A DNA stretch of 64,000 nt. Source: Planctomycetaceae bacterium (GTDB lineage Bacteria > Planctomycetota > Planctomycetia > Planctomycetales > Planctomycetaceae). A program made the translations under genes and the position numbers. The stretch covers positions 1 to 64,000 of the forward strand of contig JAGQQG010000017.1 in assembly GCA_020426325.1 (NCBI GenBank), written 5' to 3'. The number at the start of each line of letters is the position of its first letter. Position 1 is the stretch's first letter. Under the pieces are notes generated by a model. It did not search any database. It was not told where the DNA came from and saw only the letters and a program-made list of their open reading frames with translations. This document shows positions 17,468 through 26,266 of this stretch, piece by piece.

Positions 17468-20400
17468 ATGAAGTTTCATCGCATCGACATTGACGGATTC
17501 GGCGTACTGGCTCAGACGACACTGGACGGACTCAACGGCCAGCTGAACGTCGTCTACGGTCCCAACGGGGCCGGCAAGTCGACACTCCTGCACTTTCTGA
17601 AGGGGGTTTACTGCGGGTATGACGAGGGCCGTCGGCTGGGCTTGATGCCTCCCGTTGGGGGCGGCCCCGGAGGAGGCAGCGTCGTTGCCGATTGGCAGGG
17701 GGATGTATGCCGTTTCACGCGGACCAGTGAAACGGAGAGTGACCACAAACTTCGAGTCACCCTGGACCGCAACGGGCGACACACTGCACATCCGCGGTTT
17801 GCAGGGAACGAAGTACCGGCTGCTCTTCTCCCCATGCTTTACATGGTTGGACATGCCGATGTGCATGCCCTCGATCGACTGGTGGAGAAAGCCATCGACG
17901 ATGGAATTGATCTTATCACACGCGGAGACGACTCTCTTCAACTGGCGTCCACATCGACGGGGGTGCACGCCCATCGTGCTGAACTCGAAGATGAAGCTGA
18001 TAAGGTCCGCATCGCTGAGTTAACGGGACAGCGTCAGCGCTTACAGGCCGAGCTTGAGGAACTGACGAGGCAATTGCGTGAACGGTGTGACCAACTCACC
18101 CGAGCACACAACTCGCGTCAGCAATCAAACCGTGAACAGGCCTGGAAGACCGTCCAATGGTTACAGACGGAGTTGCAAGCGGCGGAATGCGATCTGCGCG
18201 AGGCGGAAGATCGTGCGTGGCAGCCGAGCTCGACGCATCAGCGGACTCAACGCGTGACCATGACTTTGCCGACTCAACCGAAACGGCAGGCATCCACCAG
18301 CCACCTGGACGTCAGTCGCCGGGTGGAACTGGAAGCCATCGATGAACGCATCATCGAGGCGCGAACAACCCTGATCGATATCGCACAGCGACGACTGGAA
18401 GTGAGTCTGGGAGCGGCCCGCATCGCCGGTAGCGAAGATCTGCAATCCGGCGAGCTGCTTACGGTCCTGCGTGAGTCGCTCCAGGAACTGGAGGGCACGA
18501 TCCTTGAACTGCGGGACGACTCGCAAAACCTCAGCCGAGACCGGGATGTCCCGCGTTGCCAGTGCAAGCAATGGGCAACGACGACACGAACGGCTGTCGA
18601 GGAGATGCGTCGCCGGCTGTACGGTATCTGTGAGCAGGTATCGCGGTTCGAGCTGCATCACAACAAAATGTTCTACTCTGCTGTCTCTGAAGAACTCGAC
18701 CAGGAGGAACATGAGCAATTGCAACTGGTCCAGTCGTTGCGAGAGCAGCGGCAGGCGATTGTCGAGTCGACCGGGAATCTGGAGACCTGGCAAGGTCCTT
18801 CGCAACGCTGCGTCGAACACGAGCTGTGCGAATGTTCGGACCATTGGGAGTATCAGCAGCGTCTGGTTCGACCTCAGCCTGTCCCCGCAGCCACGACGAC
18901 CGTGGTCGTTGAGCGACCTCTGCCCGTTGCGACGATCATCAAACCGACAGCAGAGCAATTGCGACGGCTGCGTCAACGGCGGGACGACCTGCGTACGAAG
19001 CTCGAAGCGGCCCGCGTCCACTGGCGGACCTGCCGCCTGCAATCGAGTCCGTTCACACTCCCCGAGGACGTGCGAGCCCTGGAAGAGCGGATTGATCTGA
19101 CTCGCGTTGAACTGGACACGATTGAACGTGAATTGATCTCACTTCAGGAGCGGGCTCATGTGCTTTTGTTGACGGGTGAAGTGATCAGACGGGCTGTCCA
19201 ACGTGTGGAGCAGGACGGACGGCCACAGGCAATTCGCTGGGCGGGTGCTTATCTCTCCCGATTGACGGGCGGTCGGTATGTTGACCTGCGTGTCACACCG
19301 GAGCATCACGACCTCCGCGTTGTTGACAGAGAGGGAACCGAACGACCTCGTTGGACACTCAGTCGCGGAACTCTGGATCAGGTGGCCCTGTCCCTGCGAC
19401 TGGCACTGGTGCGGGCGTATGCCGACAAAGGCATCAATTTCCCGATGGTCATGGACGATGTGCTCGTCGACTGTGACATCGACCGCCTGCAGGAAGCCGT
19501 CCGACTACTGTGCGAGTTTGCTGTCAAACATGATCAGCAGATCATTTATCTGACATGCGGCACCCATCTCGCGAGTCTGTTCCATTCAGAAGGGACAACG
19601 CCCATCACGATGCCCGGGTCGCTGGCCGATTCCTGGACGAGAGATGAATCCGTCAAACGTCCGGCCAACTGGACGATTCGTGGTTGGGTCGATCAGACAG
19701 AGGTCACTCATCGGTCGTCAGAGAGTCCATCTGCCCCGATCAAGATCGTCGAGGAAGCGCACTTCGTTCGCGTGCCTGAGCAGAGTGCATCGGCTCCTGC
19801 GATCCGGTCGAATGAGAGCCGTGACACCTCATCTCGGCAACGAGTGTCGCCCGGCTCGGATTCCGATCGTGTTCGACTCACTCGTCCCTTGAACCGGCGT
19901 CAGCCTGGTGGTCAGTTTTGGCTGTCGATGGACAGTCCGCTGATGCTTGTGCCTTCGATCGGTGATCAGATGGGACATCGACTGGTCGCATTGGGTATTC
20001 GGACCGTCGAAGAACTGATCGAGTTGCCGGCTGATCAGGAAGTGGTGCCGCTGAAAACCTTGCAGATCAGCGAATCTCGACTTCGTGACTGGCAGGCCGA
20101 AGCGATTCTTTTGTGCTGCGTCCCAGACCTGACCGGGCAGGACGCACAACTGCTCGTGGCCTGTGGCGTCCGCACTCCGCAGCAACTGGCACAGATCGAT
20201 GTTGATCAACTCGTACACCGACTGAGCCGTCTGCCGCAAGACCAGTGGGGACGGCATCGCCGCGAAGGTTGGCCATCGCGAGACGCGGTGCAACGCTGGA
20301 TTCACAACGGCCGCCATGCCCGTTCTCATGAGGATGCCCGTCGTTCAACCTCAAAGCACAATTCCGTCCGCAGGCCGTTCTCTCGACGCCAGCAGTCGGA

Positions 20401-20980
20401 GACAAGTTCCTCCGGCACCCGCATCCGGATTGCCCGGACGGGTCATTCACGTCGGGATCACTCAGACCAACGACAACATGAGACTCAGGTGGCGGCGCAC
20501 ACTACACCATTCGTCACTGCTTCGACGGACGAGTCGGGCGACTGGAAGTTCTACCTGAGCCCGGAGAGTCCGGTCGTAGATGCTCCGTCGATCGGTCCGA
20601 AGATGGCGATGAGACTGGAACGGATCGGCATCGTGACCGTCAGCGATCTGTTGGCCAGGAACGCAGCAAAGGTCGCCGAGCGACTGGATCACAAGCGAGT
20701 CAAGGAAGAGACCGTCGTCATGTGGCAGCAGCAATCGCGATTGATGTGCCGCATCCCGCATTTGCGCGGACATGATGCACAGGTGCTCGTGGCCTGCGAC
20801 ATTACTCAGCCAGAGCAAGTCTCAGGCATGGATCCGCGAGCCTTATTCGGAATCATCGGCCCGTTTGTGGAAACGGTCGAAGGACAACGCCTCCTCCGGT
20901 CAAGCAAGACACCCGACTTGGAAGAGGTCACCGAGTGGATCAGATGGGCGAACCACGCTCGCCCGCTCAAGGCTGCATGA
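17468..20980 (+). CDS. YhaN/Rad50-like coiled-coil ATPase with two DUF4332-like modules
   Basis: The 1170-residue protein has an SMC/Rad50-type split ATPase: Walker A GPNGAGKST at 31-39, a long helical coiled-coil region (about 180-600), the signature LSRGT at 631-635 and Walker B MVMDDVLVDCD at 660-670. Cysteine clusters RCQCKQW near 361 and CVEHELCECSDHW near 447 fall in the coiled coil and could act in place of a zinc hook. After a charged linker come two related segments at about 817-925 and 1026-1130, each with a SIG(D/P)xM-type turn and a GxDAQxLVAC stretch, resembling DUF4332, a helix-hairpin-helix-like domain. YhaN proteins usually end after the ATPase, so this is an added DNA-binding-like tail. 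The partner gene upstream encodes a YhaO-like protein. Confidence 0.88.
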   Translation: MKFHRIDIDGFGVLAQTTLDGLNGQLNVVYGPNGAGKSTLLHFLKGVYCGYDEGRRLGLMPPVGGGPGGGSVVADWQGDVCRFTRTSETESDHKLRVTLDRNGRHTAHPRFAGNEVPAALLPMLYMVGHADVHALDRLVEKAIDDGIDLITRGDDSLQLASTSTGVHAHRAELEDEADKVRIAELTGQRQRLQAELEELTRQLRERCDQLTRAHNSRQQSNREQAWKTVQWLQTELQAAECDLREAEDRAWQPSSTHQRTQRVTMTLPTQPKRQASTSHLDVSRRVELEAIDERIIEARTTLIDIAQRRLEVSLGAARIAGSEDLQSGELLTVLRESLQELEGTILELRDDSQNLSRDRDVPRCQCKQWATTTRTAVEEMRRRLYGICEQVSRFELHHNKMFYSAVSEELDQEEHEQLQLVQSLREQRQAIVESTGNLETWQGPSQRCVEHELCECSDHWEYQQRLVRPQPVPAATTTVVVERPLPVATIIKPTAEQLRRLRQRRDDLRTKLEAARVHWRTCRLQSSPFTLPEDVRALEERIDLTRVELDTIERELISLQERAHVLLLTGEVIRRAVQRVEQDGRPQAIRWAGAYLSRLTGGRYVDLRVTPEHHDLRVVDREGTERPRWTLSRGTLDQVALSLRLALVRAYADKGINFPMVMDDVLVDCDIDRLQEAVRLLCEFAVKHDQQIIYLTCGTHLASLFHSEGTTPITMPGSLADSWTRDESVKRPANWTIRGWVDQTEVTHRSSESPSAPIKIVEEAHFVRVPEQSASAPAIRSNESRDTSSRQRVSPGSDSDRVRLTRPLNRRQPGGQFWLSMDSPLMLVPSIGDQMGHRLVALGIRTVEELIELPADQEVVPLKTLQISESRLRDWQAEAILLCCVPDLTGQDAQLLVACGVRTPQQLAQIDVDQLVHRLSRLPQDQWGRHRREGWPSRDAVQRWIHNGRHARSHEDARRSTSKHNSVRRPFSRRQQSETSSSGTRIRIARTGHSRRDHSDQRQHETQVAAHTTPFVTASTDESGDWKFYLSPESPVVDAPSIGPKMAMRLERIGIVTVSDLLARNAAKVAERLDHKRVKEETVVMWQQQSRLMCRIPHLRGHDAQVLVACDITQPEQVSGMDPRALFGIIGPFVETVEGQRLLRSSKTPDLEEVTEWIRWANHARPLKAA

Positions 20981-21023
20981 GGATTATCTCAGCTGTATTG
21001 ACGTGAAGTAACGACGATCAAAT

Positions 21024-21236
21024 CACCACGGAGACACAGAGACACGGAGGTCGTCTGGAGAGACATTCGCATGGAGAACGTGTTTGCGGATCAGGAATCC
21101 TTGATGATGTTCCTTCAAGAGGCTGCAAATAAATCCGATTGTTCATTAGCAACGACAGGAATTGCAGTCGAGGAATGTCAACAGAATCAGCCGATGCCTC
21201 TTCGAGACTTCTCCGTACCTCCGTGTCTCCGTAGTG
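21024..21236. repeat. Inverted-repeat element, family 5, copy A
   Basis: Two arms, CACCACGGAGACACAGAGAC from 21024 and CTCCGTGTCTCCGTAGTG ending at 21236, are inverted copies of each other around about 160 bases of spacer. The same arms occur at 35416-35571. A 77-codon open frame crosses this element but has no protein-like features. The element fills most of the 324-base gap between the YhaN-like gene and the kinase-like gene. Confidence 0.75.
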
Positions 21237-21304
21237 AACTCATCCAGGACTCCATGTGTGTCTGCCTCATCACATCGAAGTCCCGGTTTGCAAGTGGTGG
21301 ATGA

Positions 21305-23605
21305 TTGGAACCTCCTTCGAGACAACTGCTCGATCTTCTGTCGCGGTACGGACTCGCGACGCCGGCAGATGTGCGCCGTTGTCGCCCACAAGTTAAACGG
21401 CTGGCACGCGATCTGCCCACGTTTGATTCGGTCTGGATTGACGCGCTCACACAAGCTCGAGTGCTGACACCCTTCCAGGCAAAATTGCTCGAATCGGATC
21501 AACCGCAGAGATTACAAGTCGGACCTTGTGTGCTGGTTGACGAATGGGAAAGGGACGGACTTTGGACGCTCCGCCTGGCGAAACATCGCATGAGCAGGCA
21601 GAAGTGCCTGCTCACCTTCGTCAGCGTACCCAGCGACAATCTGCCGAAGGCGCTTCAGCTGGTCCGCGATGTGATTGGAAAGCAGCGAGGCCTGTCACAT
21701 CCGTCCATCATTGTGCCGCAAGGCTGTGACGAAGCGGACAGTCAACTCGTCGTGGTCAGCCCGCATGTTGCCGGCCCGACACTCAAACAATTGCTCGTTC
21801 GCAGAGGGCGATTCCCGATCTCGGTCGTGACGGATATCGCCTGGCAACTGGTTGAAGCGCTCGCTGCCCTTCAGGATCGCGAAGTCGTGCACGGTGACAT
21901 CACGTTGACGAACGCAAGGTTGACACCGAAAGGGCAGACGGTGCTCCTGCATCCGGGCGTGATGCCCGCCGTCGGCAGTCGAGTCTCAATCCATGCGACC
22001 CACGGGCCCGAATCCTATGACGGAACGGCCCCCGAACTCATCAGCACAGGCCGCACGGCGACTTATCAGTCTGACCTGTATGCATTGGGGTGCCTGCTCT
22101 GGCAATTGCTGGCCGGGCGGCCCCCCTTCCCAACCGGCGACCCGCTCGCCAAGCTCTCAGCCCATCAGACCAAACGGATGGACGATGTTCGTCGCTGGGT
22201 CCCTGATACTCCTGTTGAACTCGCGACACTCATACAACGGCTGACCGACAAGAACCCGGAGAATCGCGGCAGCGGTCCCAGTCAACTCCGCAAGGAATGG
22301 TCGCTCGGTAAACGGCTCGGCAGACAGCGCCTCGCCCAGTTCCATTCGTCATTCGGCACCGTCGTTCCCAGGCGAGGTGACGTCCACCACAGTGCATCAC
22401 GGTTCCCGAAGACAGCGGCGATGGGAACCCTTTTTGTGCTCAGCGGACTTTCCCTCTCGCTCTTCGATGCTGGGGCCCGCAACGAGTTGTTGCGTCTGGC
22501 CGGTCGCAACATTGAACCGATCAATGTGATTCAGTCACAACCCGGAGATGACGTTGACTCCACACAAGCAGCCATTGATTCATCGAAGCCGAACGATCTG
22601 GTGCCCTTTCCTGCTCAATCTTCGAATGGAGTCATCGAGTTGACAGCGGCTGGACCCTATGATGTCACGACGCTGAGCACCGATCGTCCTCTGGTGATTC
22701 GGGCTGCTGAGGGAGTGCAACCGACGGTGGTGGTCCGGACGGCCCCTCTCCGGCTCTCGGCCCCCTCGGTGCAGGTCGAGGGGGTTCGGTTTGAGAGTGA
22801 GGACGGCTCCCACCCGTCGGTGCTGTTGGCGGTGCAGAGTCTGAACCTCGCGGTCACGAACTGCCGTATGGAAGGAGCCGACTCCGAAACGATCGACGAG
22901 GCTCCATCGAAAGCGGACGGGCGAATCCCCTCTGCGATCGCCTGGAAAGTGACCGATCCTCGGAATCCGACCGGCGGAAAGTTCCTGATGAAAAACACAT
23001 TCGTTGACGGTGCCTTTCATGCAGTCGACACGCACTCAATGCCTCGCTCACTCTCGTTTGACAACTGTCTCAAGGTTGGAGCTGGCGCCTTAACCCGACT
23101 CTCTCACACCGGACGTGCCGTACCGCTACGGATTCATCTGCGTCAATCAACCCTTCGGAACAGCGGCGGCGCAATCAGCTGGACGGCACAGACATCACAA
23201 GACTCGATTCAGCCGACGTTGCTGATCGCGGAGAGTTGCGTGTTTGATCTCCCCTTTGAGTCAGCTGCCCTGTTGGAGTTCGCAGAATCGACACCTCCCA
23301 CTGGTTGGGAACGGATGATCGAGGTGCGGGGCGAAGGTTCCTTGCTGCGTCAGTCATCGAAGCTCGCTGCTGGAAACGTCATCATCGGGCAAGATATTCA
23401 GACTGTTGATACATCGCAACTGCGCATCGAAGGGCTGCTTCTCGACGCTTTCGAGTTCGCCAGCTCTGATATTCATGATCCTCGAAACTCAGTCGTCACT
23501 AACACTCAGGCCCCACTGATGTCAGCGTCAATGCCCGGGATCGACGCGTCCAGGCTGACACGCAAGACCAATTCGCCACTCGTCCAGCAGGCCGCGAGGC
23601 CGTAG
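21305..23605 (+). CDS. Membrane pseudokinase with predicted beta-helix ectodomain
   Basis: The 766-residue protein opens with a helical segment (about 5-68, ending RVLTPFQAKLLES) of the kind that precedes kinase domains in many planctomycetal Ser/Thr kinases. The kinase fold follows at about 72-345 but has lost its catalysis: no glycine loop, LLT where ALK should be, HGDITLTN (196-203) for HRDLKPEN, and HPG (216-218) for DFG. APEL and SDLYALGCLLWQLLAGRPPF remain. A hydrophobic stretch near 370-392 should cross the membrane. The last 300 residues show short beta-strand repeats (VIELTAAGPY, PLVIRAAEGV, VQVEGVRFESED) like pectate-lyase-type helices. Start is TTG at 21305, directly after an in-frame stop; the next methionine is inside the kinase fold. 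Confidence 0.75.
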   Translation: MEPPSRQLLDLLSRYGLATPADVRRCRPQVKRLARDLPTFDSVWIDALTQARVLTPFQAKLLESDQPQRLQVGPCVLVDEWERDGLWTLRLAKHRMSRQKCLLTFVSVPSDNLPKALQLVRDVIGKQRGLSHPSIIVPQGCDEADSQLVVVSPHVAGPTLKQLLVRRGRFPISVVTDIAWQLVEALAALQDREVVHGDITLTNARLTPKGQTVLLHPGVMPAVGSRVSIHATHGPESYDGTAPELISTGRTATYQSDLYALGCLLWQLLAGRPPFPTGDPLAKLSAHQTKRMDDVRRWVPDTPVELATLIQRLTDKNPENRGSGPSQLRKEWSLGKRLGRQRLAQFHSSFGTVVPRRGDVHHSASRFPKTAAMGTLFVLSGLSLSLFDAGARNELLRLAGRNIEPINVIQSQPGDDVDSTQAAIDSSKPNDLVPFPAQSSNGVIELTAAGPYDVTTLSTDRPLVIRAAEGVQPTVVVRTAPLRLSAPSVQVEGVRFESEDGSHPSVLLAVQSLNLAVTNCRMEGADSETIDEAPSKADGRIPSAIAWKVTDPRNPTGGKFLMKNTFVDGAFHAVDTHSMPRSLSFDNCLKVGAGALTRLSHTGRAVPLRIHLRQSTLRNSGGAISWTAQTSQDSIQPTLLIAESCVFDLPFESAALLEFAESTPPTGWERMIEVRGEGSLLRQSSKLAAGNVIIGQDIQTVDTSQLRIEGLLLDAFEFASSDIHDPRNSVVTNTQAPLMSASMPGIDASRLTRKTNSPLVQQAARP

Positions 23606-23626
23606 AATCGTCTGAGGGATCAGTTG

Positions 23627-24472
23627 ATGCAGGTTGTGAAAACGGTATCCGATGTTCGGGAAGCAGTCGCAATCGCCCGCGACGGTGGCGAACGTATCGG
23701 CTGCGTCCCCACGATGGGAGCCCTGCATGCTGGACACATGAGTCTGGTCGAAGACTGCCGCGAGCGATCCGATTTCGTGGTCCTCACGATCTTCGTCAAC
23801 CCGACGCAATTCAGCCCGACCGAAGACCTGAGCAAATACCCGCGACCCCTCGAAGACGATCTCGCCAAGTGCCGTGAGGCTGACGTCGATCTGGTGTTCA
23901 CGCCCGAAGTGCCGATGTTGTATCCGCAGGGCTTTGAAACCTACGTTGAACTTCAGCATATTCCGAACCGACTTGAAGGAGCACATCGCCCGACGCACTT
24001 CCGCGGCGTGGCAACAATCGTCACAAAGCTGTTCAACATCGTGCAGCCGGACGTCGCCTGTTTCGGGCAGAAGGACTATCAGCAACAGACCCTCATTCGC
24101 CGTATGGTCCGCGATCTCGACATGCCGGTGGAAATCGTCGTCTGTCCGACGGTCAGGGAACGCGACGGCCTCGCCCTCAGCAGCCGCAACGTGTACCTCA
24201 GCGAAAGCGAACGGCGGTCGGCTCTCTCGCTGTATGCATCGTTGCAACTGGCGCAGGAGCGGATTCAGTCCGGCGAGACCGACCTCCACGCGATCCGGAC
24301 TGCGATGCACGACCTGATGGCCTCCCGTGAATATGTGAGTCCCGATTACGTGAGTCTCGCGGACCCCAATACACTCGACGAGTTAGACACCCCTGTTCCC
24401 CACATGGTCGCCCTCGTCGCCGCCCGCGTGGGAAAGACACGGTTGATCGATAACCTGGTGATTGAGCTGTGA
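23627..24472 (+). CDS. panC: Pantothenate synthetase
   Basis: The 281-residue enzyme joins pantoate and beta-alanine with ATP, the last step of vitamin B5 synthesis, in the cytoplasm. Diagnostic motifs are PTMGALHAGHMSLV near residues 29-42 with the HxGH-type nucleotide site, FVNPTQFSPTEDLSKYPR near 58-75, FRGVATIVTKLFN near 125, CFGQKDYQQ near 146-154 and RERDGLALSSRN near 182-193. Length is normal for the family. The ATG at 23627 is 8 bases after GAGGGA; a TTG immediately before it is less well placed. It starts 21 bases after the pseudokinase stop, so transcription may be shared, but panB and panD are not in the window. Confidence 0.96.
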   Translation: MQVVKTVSDVREAVAIARDGGERIGCVPTMGALHAGHMSLVEDCRERSDFVVLTIFVNPTQFSPTEDLSKYPRPLEDDLAKCREADVDLVFTPEVPMLYPQGFETYVELQHIPNRLEGAHRPTHFRGVATIVTKLFNIVQPDVACFGQKDYQQQTLIRRMVRDLDMPVEIVVCPTVRERDGLALSSRNVYLSESERRSALSLYASLQLAQERIQSGETDLHAIRTAMHDLMASREYVSPDYVSLADPNTLDELDTPVPHMVALVAARVGKTRLIDNLVIEL

Positions 24473-24496
24473 AAGATCCTTTGAGTTGGCCATGTC

Positions 24497-24958
24497 ATGC
24501 ACCATATTGACTTCAGGGTTGTTGAAACAGATCAATGGTTCGGTGATGCAATTGATATTTCAATCGATGGCACAAACATGATTGACCTCGTCTGTGAATT
24601 CGAATTACCGATGGCGACTGCCGAAGGGACACCAGATATCGCGGGTGGATACATGGGCATCGCAGCATCCTCGCATCTTCCGCCATCGCAACACTTCCTC
24701 GGCATCCATGCTTCCTCCCTCAGGGAAGATGCAAAAACAGACATCCTCTGGTGTGGCGATTGCGGCGAACCCGGCTGCTGGCCGCTGCTGACACGGATTA
24801 CCGTCAATGATGATTGCGTCATCTGGTCGGAATTCGAGCAACCACACCGCACAGCTCGTAGCAAGAAGACACCGTGGGTTTACGACTGTTTTGGCCCCTT
24901 CGAGTTTGATCGAACTCAATACGAATTGTCGCTCGTCAATGCAGCTAAAAAAAGCTGA
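24497..24958 (+). CDS. Conserved-looking small protein with CGDCG...GCWP motif
   Basis: The 153-residue protein is not assigned to a named family. It has no signal peptide or membrane segment. The central motif ILWCGDCGEPGCWPLLTRI near residues 83-101, followed by VIWSEFEQPHR and a C-terminal GPFEFDRTQYE, looks like a conserved core that I have the impression recurs in uncharacterised bacterial proteins. The three cysteines could bind a metal. It starts 24 bases after panC and may be part of the same transcript. Confidence 0.6.
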   Translation: MHHIDFRVVETDQWFGDAIDISIDGTNMIDLVCEFELPMATAEGTPDIAGGYMGIAASSHLPPSQHFLGIHASSLREDAKTDILWCGDCGEPGCWPLLTRITVNDDCVIWSEFEQPHRTARSKKTPWVYDCFGPFEFDRTQYELSLVNAAKKS

Positions 24959-25028
24959 TGTGATGTTGAGTGCCCCCACGGGACGTACCCCGCGGGCTTT
25001 GCGAACCTCCTATTCCCTACTCCCACTC

Positions 25029-26090
25029 ATGCGTCAAACACTCATCCGTATCTTTCTCGATGAACCGTGGGCTCTCTGGAAGGTCGATGCTGCGGCCGGC
25101 TATCCGGGACCGGGGGTTGGCATTGCGCTGCTCGTGGTGATGGCATTGTGGGCTGGCTTCCAGTTGCTGCGTCGTCGCTCTCCGGTTGCTCCGGAGCAAC
25201 GCTCGACCCTCATGTTGTTCGGTATCGGGTTGATTGCCGTCAACTTTGCCCCGCGTCTTCCGTTCGCCTCGTTCCCGGTGTTCGGCTACGGCTTTATGCT
25301 GCTCGTGGGATTTCTCACAGCGGTTAAGATCGCAGAACGCCGTGCACGTCGGGAGGGGCTCGAACCAACCCTCATCATGGATCTCGCGTTCTGGCTGCTC
25401 ATCGCTGGCATCGGCGGAGCAAGGCTGTTCTATCTTGTGCAGTACTCCGATCGCGTCTTCGGCGGCAAGCAGGGCCTTGGGATCGTGACCGCAGCCCTCA
25501 ATCTCTCGCAGGGGGGACTCGTCCTTTTTGGAGGACTGCTCGGTGGGGCAGCGGCCTACTTCCTCTTCTGTTATCGCCGCGGCATTCATCCTCTGCATTT
25601 GGGTGACATCGCGACGCCGTCGGTCTTCATCGGCATCGGTTTCGGACGAATCGGTTGTCTGCTCAACGGTTGCTGCTGGGGCGGACGCTGTGAACTTCCG
25701 TGGGCCATCACGTTTCCCCAGGGAAGCGTCCCCTGGCAGGCCATGGTCGAGCGAGGCCTCCTCGACCCGGCCTCTCCCGCGACATTCTCTCTTCACCCCA
25801 CGCAAATCTACAGTTCCATCAATGCCTTCCTGCTCGCCTGGGTGGTGACGGCATTCTACTCACGACGTCGACACGACGGTGAAACCTTCGCGCTCGGCTG
25901 CATCCTGTACGCCATTACCCGTTTCACCATCGAGGCCCTCCGAAACGACGAACTCGGCCAGTTCGGTACCAGCCTGACTATTTCCCAATGGGTCAGCATT
26001 GGCATCCTGATGACCGGTCTCGGCGTACTCGCTTTCGTCAACCGCCGCCCTGTTGATTCCCTGCAAACGACTGCAACATCGGGACGGTGA
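25029..26090 (+). CDS. lgt: Prolipoprotein diacylglyceryl transferase
   Basis: The 353-residue membrane enzyme transfers diacylglycerol from phosphatidylglycerol to the lipobox cysteine of prolipoproteins. About seven membrane segments are visible. Lgt signatures are present: GYGFMLLVGFLTAVKIAERRARREG near residues 88-112, and GIGFGRIGCLLNGCCWGGRCELPWA near 198-222 with the conserved glycine-rich GRxGC.xNGCC core, and HPTQIYSSI near 256. The frame runs upstream to 24807, overlapping the previous gene; the ATG at 25029 is chosen because the transferase begins there. Several lipoproteins in this window (the RND adaptor, two LRR proteins) would be substrates. Confidence 0.92.
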   Translation: MRQTLIRIFLDEPWALWKVDAAAGYPGPGVGIALLVVMALWAGFQLLRRRSPVAPEQRSTLMLFGIGLIAVNFAPRLPFASFPVFGYGFMLLVGFLTAVKIAERRARREGLEPTLIMDLAFWLLIAGIGGARLFYLVQYSDRVFGGKQGLGIVTAALNLSQGGLVLFGGLLGGAAAYFLFCYRRGIHPLHLGDIATPSVFIGIGFGRIGCLLNGCCWGGRCELPWAITFPQGSVPWQAMVERGLLDPASPATFSLHPTQIYSSINAFLLAWVVTAFYSRRRHDGETFALGCILYAITRFTIEALRNDELGQFGTSLTISQWVSIGILMTGLGVLAFVNRRPVDSLQTTATSGR

Positions 26091-26266
26091 TGTTGCCACA
26101 CGGGTATACAGCGAACAGAGTCAGACACCTGTGATCTCATCCAGCTCAATGCTCAACTGACTGAGATGGAGCAGGTTCTGCATACGGCGGACGTCCACAC
26201 AAATGTGCCACTGCCTGCCCGGCTAACCTTCATCGCCTCACTCGGCAGAACATGTCGGGAAAACCT

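Noticed and set aside
21071-21304. Open frame of 77 codons upstream of the pseudokinase
   Set aside because: Most of it is inside the family 5 inverted-repeat element and has no domain or signal.
24807-25028. Long N-terminal extension of lgt
   Set aside because: It overlaps the preceding gene and its sequence is unlike Lgt; the ATG at 25029 starts the enzyme.
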